IMG/VR virus record: IMGVR_UViG_3300042923_000471
Location: 1-43,820 of that record
Reading direction: 5' to 3' (one strand)
DNA from: a virus
Length of the DNA: 43,820 nt
This document shows positions 38,420-43,820 of the stretch, one piece after another. Every line of letters starts with the position of its first letter. The first letter of the stretch is position 1. The position numbers and the translations under genes were made by a program. Below the pieces are notes generated by a model, which ran no database searches, was not told where the DNA came from, and saw only the letters and a list, made by a program, of their open reading frames with translations.

Positions 38420-38448
38420 AAAGACACCCATAAGAGGTGTCTTTTATT
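38420..38448 (+). terminator. Terminator of the SGNH hydrolase gene
   Basis: AAAGACACC (38420-38428) pairs with GGTGTCTTT (38436-38444) around seven bases, followed by a T-rich run. Confidence 0.85.
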
Positions 38449-38513
38449 TTCAACTAACGAAACTCGTATGTGTATAAAATGATTATGAAAAGCAAACGAA
38501 AAGGAAGTGAGTC

Positions 38514-39227
38514 ATGGAGATTTTATACTATTATCATCGCTTTATGCGTGCCATCCATAAGCGAAAAGGCAATTGGCAGACGCGTAAATACGAATATCAT
38601 AATCTTAAATTGAAGCACTATGCAGGGTTACTCCTCGTAGTGCTTTTTCTATGCAACGGAACGGTCACAGCCGATACACAGACAGACGAGGAGAAGGCTA
38701 CCGCCTCAGCACAAAAGATAATCAAAGCATCTGTCAGCGTTGACACAGGATTAGTTACAGGCGGATCAGGATTCTATATCTCGCCCAACATCGTTATTAC
38801 AAACGAGCACGTGATCCGAGACACACCAAACGATACGATAACTATACGAAAAAAGTCAGGTTACACATGCACCGGAACAGTCGGGTATCGCGAGGAAAAG
38901 TTAGACCTAGCTATCATCCACTCATCGTGTACTAGCGATACTGTGTTATCCCTTAATACAAACGTTGAAGAAGGACAAACAGTATTGGCTTACGGCAGTC
39001 CACAAGGATTTCCATTCACACTATCCAAGGGTATTGTGAGTTCCTTTAGGTGGGATATGATCCAGTTTGATGCTAAGGTGACATTTGGATCTTCGGGCGG
39101 AGTACTAGCGAATTTAAACGGAGAAGTGATTGGTGTAGTGTCCAAGGGCGCTAAAGATAATAATTACATCGGTTTCGCTATACCTGCAAGCGAGGTTAAA
39201 AAGTTTTACGAGAGAAGTATCGAGTAA
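38514..39227 (+). CDS. HtrA-like trypsin-fold serine protease, membrane-anchored
   Basis: The protein has 237 residues. A basic start and a hydrophobic segment (about 37-53) make a signal anchor or signal peptide. The protease fold follows: TNEHVI (His99), LDLAI (Asp131) and FGSSGG (nucleophile Ser194). There is no PDZ domain. In bacteria such enzymes degrade or process envelope proteins under stress. GGAAGTGAG precedes the ATG, and a TATAAA stands about 35 bases upstream, so it may have its own promoter. A host-envelope or superinfection role is inferred; virion maturation is less likely given the export signal. Confidence 0.82.
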   Translation: MEILYYYHRFMRAIHKRKGNWQTRKYEYHNLKLKHYAGLLLVVLFLCNGTVTADTQTDEEKATASAQKIIKASVSVDTGLVTGGSGFYISPNIVITNEHVIRDTPNDTITIRKKSGYTCTGTVGYREEKLDLAIIHSSCTSDTVLSLNTNVEEGQTVLAYGSPQGFPFTLSKGIVSSFRWDMIQFDAKVTFGSSGGVLANLNGEVIGVVSKGAKDNNYIGFAIPASEVKKFYERSIE

Positions 39228-39241
39228 AGGTGGGATTTTAC

Positions 39242-39775
39242 ATGAAAAACGAGTATGAGATTCGTGGTGATGTAACTGCTATTTATTTAAGAAAAAGGGA
39301 CGGAACTAGAGTAGAGACACTGATAAGTACAGAAAAACTATATAAAGCGCAAGAATATCCTTATGCATGGTGTCTATCTCATAACAAAGAAACAGGTTTT
39401 TCTTATGTGATTGGTAGAAAACACATGTTTAATGGAGAAAAAAAGTTCATCAAACTCCATAGGTGGTTAACGAATACGCCAAACGGCATGGTTACAGATC
39501 ATATCAATCATAACACTCTTGATAACACTGACTCCAATCTAAGGATAGCGACTCTTTCTGAAAATATGCAGAACAGAAAAGGTGCTATGATTAATAGTAA
39601 AAGTCGTGTTCTTGGCGTTTCATGGCATAAGTTTCACGATAAATGGACCGCAAAATTTACAGTCAATAAGATTAGAATACATCTTGGTTACTTTGCTGAA
39701 AAAGAAGATGCAGAGAATGCGGTAAGAGAAGCAAGGAAAATATACATGCCAAATTCAAAAGAAGCATCCGCATAG
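39242..39775 (+). CDS. HNH endonuclease with AP2-like domain (short type), copy 2
   Basis: ATG 39242 follows AAAGGTGGG and gives the same N-terminus (YEIRGDVTAI) as the paralogue at 21923; the open frame reaches back to 39230 without a ribosome site. The 177-residue protein has the HNH core MVTDHINHNTLDNTDSNLRI followed by an Asn-rich tail, and an AP2-like C-terminal domain (VLGVSWHKFHDKW). It is a free-standing homing-type nuclease, inserted between the HtrA-like gene and a virion gene. No structured RNA leader is seen before this one. Confidence 0.88.
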   Translation: MKNEYEIRGDVTAIYLRKRDGTRVETLISTEKLYKAQEYPYAWCLSHNKETGFSYVIGRKHMFNGEKKFIKLHRWLTNTPNGMVTDHINHNTLDNTDSNLRIATLSENMQNRKGAMINSKSRVLGVSWHKFHDKWTAKFTVNKIRIHLGYFAEKEDAENAVREARKIYMPNSKEASA

Positions 39776-39791
39776 AGAGGAGCAAATAGAC

Positions 39792-41594
39792 ATGGCCTCA
39801 ATTAGTCAAAACCAATACGATTACCTAAACAGTCTAGTTCAATCAGGAGGTGGCAATGGGGAGTGGGCGAAGTCTCAGCTTAGTGGGGCTACGGTAGACA
39901 AGCCAGCCGCCCCAACGCCATCATATACGCCGCCTACACCTCAGCAAGCATCACAGGGTTCGAGTTATAGCAGCGCTCCCGTATATGCACCACCTGCACC
40001 TAGCAACTACACTAGCCCGGCACCTAACTACTCGACACCATCAACACCAAGTTACTCAGCTCCTTCATCCAGCTATACAGGTTCAGCCAATGTTATTGGC
40101 AATATCTCAGGTAGTAGCGACCTAGGTAAGAGCTATCAAAGCATTTATGACTCAACTAGAAACCCAACCAATGCCTATAGCCAGTTAAACACTTGGGCGG
40201 ACAATACAGGCAGCGTGTACGATACCACGAAAATGACACCCCAACAAATCAATGCGCTAATGCTCAATAAGAGTGGAAATCCCAATGCATCGGCTATCCT
40301 TAAAGGCATGGGGCTAGACATAAACGGTAATCCCGTTTACGCACCTCCTGCACCTAGTTACACGAAGAATGCTCAGGTAGATGCAATGCCGATCGATCAA
40401 CAGTTAGCTTATTATGCAGCACATCCTTCCGAAGCTCAGCAGGAGATCGCACGTGCTCAAAGTGTCGGCGGATCTGCAGCGCAGACTTGGGCGAATCAAC
40501 TTAGCGGCATGGTTCCACAGTATACAGCTTCACAGGGTGGAAGTCAGCAAGGCGGGGCCACACAGTTACCAGGAGGTGGATATGCTCCTGCTGCAAGCGG
40601 TTATGGTCAGTTATCGCCTGCTCAGATCCAAGCTGAAGCACAGGCTAAAATTGCTCAACAGATCGCCGAGAGGACTCGTATAGCCAATCAGACGAAAGCA
40701 GGATACAACACTTCATTTGATCGTTTGAATCAGCTTACACAGGACAATAGAGCGCTAGAGAACGTAGCTAACCAACGTAACCTGAACCCGTTTAGTGGGA
40801 AGTCTGATTATGCTCAAGGGATGATTGCGAGAGAGCGTGAGATTACGGACAGACAGAACCAACAAGACCTTCAAACTAAGCTAGGTTCGGTTGACAGCCA
40901 GCTCGGTGACTTCCTGAACCAAACTCCTGAGATGCAACAACAGATCATCAATGACCTAACACGTCAGGAGCGTGAATATGGGCTGCAAGTTGGTTCACTG
41001 ACTGGTAACCTAAACGGCACTCAAACACTCGCTAGCAAGGATCAAGAGTTCAATCAAGCGCGTCAAACAAAAGTCGATAACTGGAACGCCTACATGGACA
41101 GCATTGGTTTAACAGGAAACCTAGGAAGTGGAGCGAAAGCAGACTGGTCGTTGCTTGGTAGCACTGGCGGAACTCCTACGTTAGCAGCGAAGTCAACTCT
41201 CCTGCAACAAGAAGGGCAGCGTATTAATAATGAAATCGCCTCGCTGGAATTAGCTAATTTGCCTACTGAACAGAAACTGAAGATTCAACAGTTGCAAAAG
41301 CAGATCGCAGAGATCGGAAGAGCTCCTTATCAATCTGCTGTAGATGCAGAGTATGACAAGATTAAGTTGGATACGGCTAAAGAGCAGTTAAGGCAGTTAA
41401 CTACTGGTGATAAGCCAGGCGATAAATCGAAAATTGACTATAAAAATAGTCCAGACTTCGCGTCAGACGTAGCTTATTTGAAATCTAATCCAGACACCGC
41501 ATCTAATCAATTAGATACGCATGCGCAAGAGTTTATTAGTCAATATGGATATGATGGATATCTAGCATTACGTAAGGCAGCAGGACTTGATTAG
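39792..41594 (+). CDS. Putative internal virion/ejection protein, 600 aa
   Basis: The ATG follows AGAGGAGC. The N-terminal third is Pro/Ser/Tyr-rich low complexity with repeats such as YAPPAPS (about 35-100, again near 180). A helical, Gln-rich region covers about 250-530, and the end is Asp/Asn/Tyr-rich. It lies between the HtrA/HNH insertions and the giant gene, in the place of ejection proteins in P22-type genomes. No enzyme motif was recognised. The 13-mer at 41311-41323 equals a sequencing-adapter start but is in frame. Confidence 0.62.
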   Translation: MASISQNQYDYLNSLVQSGGGNGEWAKSQLSGATVDKPAAPTPSYTPPTPQQASQGSSYSSAPVYAPPAPSNYTSPAPNYSTPSTPSYSAPSSSYTGSANVIGNISGSSDLGKSYQSIYDSTRNPTNAYSQLNTWADNTGSVYDTTKMTPQQINALMLNKSGNPNASAILKGMGLDINGNPVYAPPAPSYTKNAQVDAMPIDQQLAYYAAHPSEAQQEIARAQSVGGSAAQTWANQLSGMVPQYTASQGGSQQGGATQLPGGGYAPAASGYGQLSPAQIQAEAQAKIAQQIAERTRIANQTKAGYNTSFDRLNQLTQDNRALENVANQRNLNPFSGKSDYAQGMIAREREITDRQNQQDLQTKLGSVDSQLGDFLNQTPEMQQQIINDLTRQEREYGLQVGSLTGNLNGTQTLASKDQEFNQARQTKVDNWNAYMDSIGLTGNLGSGAKADWSLLGSTGGTPTLAAKSTLLQQEGQRINNEIASLELANLPTEQKLKIQQLQKQIAEIGRAPYQSAVDAEYDKIKLDTAKEQLRQLTTGDKPGDKSKIDYKNSPDFASDVAYLKSNPDTASNQLDTHAQEFISQYGYDGYLALRKAAGLD

Positions 41595-41605
41595 GAGGCT
41601 GTGCC

Positions 41606-43820
41606 ATGGGTGTATTTGATAAGATAAATTCGGGTACCTCATCATCTAGCGGTGGTGGGGTATTTGGACGTATAAAGCGTACAGATGATTACTATAATGC
41701 CCGTGGTGCAGCCGAAGCAGATGAACAATACCAATATGCTCACCAATGGGATAATGATCCTTCATCACAGGAGATTGTTAAATCTTTCGAAACGCCGGAA
41801 GAAGATATAGAAACGAGAGCTCGCCAACTCCCTGTTATTGGTCCGATATTGAAGGGATTAGATTATGTTGCTGAGAAAACGGATCCTGTAGCTGATGTCT
41901 TACGATCACTTTATATCCCTGGGGCAGGATTATCAGAAGTTGGAGCATTAACGAATGTTGCTAAAGGTGCTGTAGGCGCAGTTGCAGAACGACTAGCTCC
42001 CAAATTGGCTAACACAGTTGGTGGCAAAGCTATACAAACGGGATTAAGTGAACTAGCTGCGGGTGTACCTCTCGGTGCTGCTGGTATGCAGGTTATGAAT
42101 CCTGATGCTAGTAATACGGATTTACTCAAAGGCGCTGCAATAGGCGGCGCTCTTGGTGGTGTAATAGGTGGCGTGGGTAGCGGAGTATTTCAAAAGTTGG
42201 CTCAATTCGGTGATAATACCGCCTCAAAACTTACTAGTAATTCTCTACGTAATACATTGGACAACACGCGTTCATCTGTTGTTTCTCCGTTTTCAGAAGG
42301 CGCTGCGGTAGGTAATCCTATAGCTAGAGGATATACCGAAAATGTTGGTAAATCATTCGGAAACAGCGTGTTCGCACGAATAAACGAATCGTCACCAACA
42401 TCTGCTACACCAAAAGCTAATCCACCGAGAGTGGTACCTAGTGCGGTCCCTGTAGATGATGCCGTTCCAATGGTCAACACAAGCGAACAAACAGTTTTAC
42501 CAATAGCACCAGAAACAATTCCATCAGTACGAACGGCAGGAGTTAGCGCACCTACACAACAAGGGATCCGCGCTAACTACAGAACTCAGCTTGATGACGG
42601 TAGTTTCTCTCCTGAGTTGCAAGGTGCTATTAGAAACACTAATCAAAGATACGATGTTGCTACTAACCGTGCTAGTGTAGACGCAGCGAACGAAGCTATT
42701 AAAGATATTTCCGCAGCAGAAAATAAGTTTATGTTAAATGATGCAGGTGGAGCTGACCATATCGCCACTGGTTACCGCTTGATGCAGGAACTAGACGCAG
42801 TCGGTGAACATGCCCGGGCGTTGAAAATTGCTGATAAACTAGCTGCTGATCTCACCAAGTCAGGACAGACCTCGCAAGCCGCCTCCATCCTTGCTAGATT
42901 GAGTCCTGAAGGAAGATTGTTAGACTTAGTTAGAACGGCCGAGAGGAACGGAAAGACGGTTAGTGTGGAAGATTCAGTTAAGTTTAAACAGTTGGCGGCG
43001 CAGGTCCAGGAGAAGTCGGGAGCTGGAATCAGGGCCAACCAGTTCAACGAGATACTTACTAGGCTGGAGCGCGGCGAGGACGTTGGTTCGGCTGATCTCA
43101 AGAAACTCTCTGACTTCCTGTCGGGCGCTGAGAAAATATCCAAACCGAAGGTAATTAAGATTGTAGACGATATTCCTGCTGAACTGAAAGAGCCGCGTAA
43201 ACGTGATAAGGTTGTTTCCTTCTTAGAAGAAGCTGAACAGGCTGCGTTGGCAAGGATTGCTAGTCGAAAGAACAACCTGAACAGCTTGCCGATCAATGAG
43301 TGGGCAGATCATGCAATCGTAGTTGCTTCACAGATAGCTAAGGGAACAATCAAAGCTGCTACGCATGTCGAAGATATGGTGCGCATGTTTGGCGAGGAAA
43401 TTAGGCCGGCAGCCACGGAAGTATTCCAAAACGCTCAGAAATTGCTGAAACGATCTTCTTCTCATGTTGGTTCAGATGAAATCGAGAAAGCAAATGAAGC
43501 GTTACGCAGAGTGTCTGGTGAGAAGCAGCCTTTGGCGGAAAAGATCGTCGAAAAGTATGTGCGTGAAACCGAAAAAGTTAGTCCAAAGGACATTGAAACT
43601 CTCCGCGAATTAGCAAAGAAAGTAACCAAACTGTCAGGAGACCAACGAATTAATGCTGATATCGAAATGCAGAAGATCCTTAATAGCTATGAGAAGTCAT
43701 CAGTTTGGGATAAAATACTTGCTATCCGCTATATGTCTATGCTACTAAACTCAGGAACGCAGGCAATTAACGCAGCTTCAGGACCTATCATGGCGACTAC
43801 AGGGTACGCTGCTGACGTGT
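41606..43820 (+). CDS. Giant putative ejection/internal virion protein, N-terminal part
   Basis: The ATG follows AGGAGGCTG. The frame runs to the end of the window and continues from base 1 to 1800, giving about 1295 residues in total. The first ~60 residues are Ser/Gly-rich; about 100-205 is rich in Ala/Gly/Val with an apparent membrane-active stretch (AAIGGALGGVIGGVGSG, about 178-194); the rest is long helical segments with many Ala/Lys/Glu. Phage ejection proteins commonly show such Gly-zipper segments and long helices, as they form a channel across the envelope; this role is inferred. Confidence 0.85.
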   Translation, partial: MGVFDKINSGTSSSSGGGVFGRIKRTDDYYNARGAAEADEQYQYAHQWDNDPSSQEIVKSFETPEEDIETRARQLPVIGPILKGLDYVAEKTDPVADVLRSLYIPGAGLSEVGALTNVAKGAVGAVAERLAPKLANTVGGKAIQTGLSELAAGVPLGAAGMQVMNPDASNTDLLKGAAIGGALGGVIGGVGSGVFQKLAQFGDNTASKLTSNSLRNTLDNTRSSVVSPFSEGAAVGNPIARGYTENVGKSFGNSVFARINESSPTSATPKANPPRVVPSAVPVDDAVPMVNTSEQTVLPIAPETIPSVRTAGVSAPTQQGIRANYRTQLDDGSFSPELQGAIRNTNQRYDVATNRASVDAANEAIKDISAAENKFMLNDAGGADHIATGYRLMQELDAVGEHARALKIADKLAADLTKSGQTSQAASILARLSPEGRLLDLVRTAERNGKTVSVEDSVKFKQLAAQVQEKSGAGIRANQFNEILTRLERGEDVGSADLKKLSDFLSGAEKISKPKVIKIVDDIPAELKEPRKRDKVVSFLEEAEQAALARIASRKNNLNSLPINEWADHAIVVASQIAKGTIKAATHVEDMVRMFGEEIRPAATEVFQNAQKLLKRSSSHVGSDEIEKANEALRRVSGEKQPLAEKIVEKYVRETEKVSPKDIETLRELAKKVTKLSGDQRINADIEMQKILNSYEKSSVWDKILAIRYMSMLLNSGTQAINAASGPIMATTGYAADV
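43694..43820. repeat. Terminal direct repeat, right copy (circular overlap)
   Basis: Identical to bases 1-127. See the left copy; the repeat lies inside the giant virion gene, which is continuous across it. Confidence 0.97.

Noticed and set aside
41311-41323. The 13-mer AGATCGGAAGAGC, identical to the start of a common Illumina adapter
   Set aside because: The reading frame continues without a break, the next bases do not match the adapter, and the encoded residues suit the protein. It is a chance match, though read trimmers may lower coverage here.
42772-43296. Minus-strand open frame of 174 codons within the giant virion gene
   Set aside because: It lies antisense to a long, continuous plus-strand gene, has no ribosome site, and is Ser/Leu-rich in the way antisense shadows are.
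1-43820. CRISPR array or tRNA genes
   Set aside because: No array of regularly spaced repeats and no tRNA consensus was found on either strand.

Overview
The window is one complete, circular (or circularly permuted) temperate phage genome, not a piece of chromosome. Bases 1-127 recur exactly at 43694-43820, and the reading frame of the last gene runs straight through the join, so the unique sequence is 43,693 bp. 127 is a common assembler k-mer, so the repeat is probably a circular-contig overlap rather than a packaged terminal repeat. The host is most likely a Gram-positive Bacillales bacterium (Paenibacillus/Brevibacillus-like is a guess). The clues are strong AGGAGG-type ribosome sites, frequent GTG/TTG starts, agr-type peptide signalling genes, an ArpU-like late regulator and a Bacillus-type ABA-sandwich protein.

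Layout. 1-3950: end of the giant ejection-type protein, a small gene, an RNA-HNH cassette, holin and amidase, closed by a strong terminator. 4049-6209 (minus strand): two small genes and a large serine integrase flanked by palindromic TACGTACTT sites. 6385-8053 (plus): a four-gene agr-like signalling operon made of a kinase-less multi-pass membrane protein, AgrB, an AgrD-like propeptide and a receiver-less LytTR DNA-binding protein. 8060-9508: a structured intergenic region, HTH repressors, a tiny convergent gene and a divergent promoter with TTGCTA-based operators, i.e. the lysis-lysogeny switch. 9526-20642: antirepressor and early genes, including a probable annealase/exonuclease pair, a replication initiator, a DnaB-type helicase and many overlapping small genes. 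20763-23176: a coiled-coil protein, an HNH gene and an ArpU-like regulator. 23177-43820: late region with promoters, a structured leader RNA, terminase, a P22-like portal, scaffold, capsid, connector genes, a second RNA-HNH cassette, a beta-helix tailspike, two accessory genes (SGNH hydrolase, HtrA-like protease), another HNH gene, and two large putative internal/ejection proteins. No tape measure, tail tube, sheath or baseplate genes are visible, so a short-tailed (podovirus) virion is inferred.

The most interesting parts are: (1) the phage-borne agr/LytTR module lying between integrase and repressor genes, a candidate peptide-based lysogeny control that uses neither a kinase nor a response-regulator receiver, and whose peptide precursor lacks the usual ring cysteine; (2) two autonomous cassettes, each a promoter, a ~50-nt RNA with compensatory base changes, a hairpin presenting the ribosome site, an HNH gene and a terminator; (3) a multi-stem leader RNA upstream of the terminase genes; (4) palindromic arrays around the integrase and a dispersed TTAGCAA operator family. 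Functions are inferred from motifs read by eye; no database search was possible.
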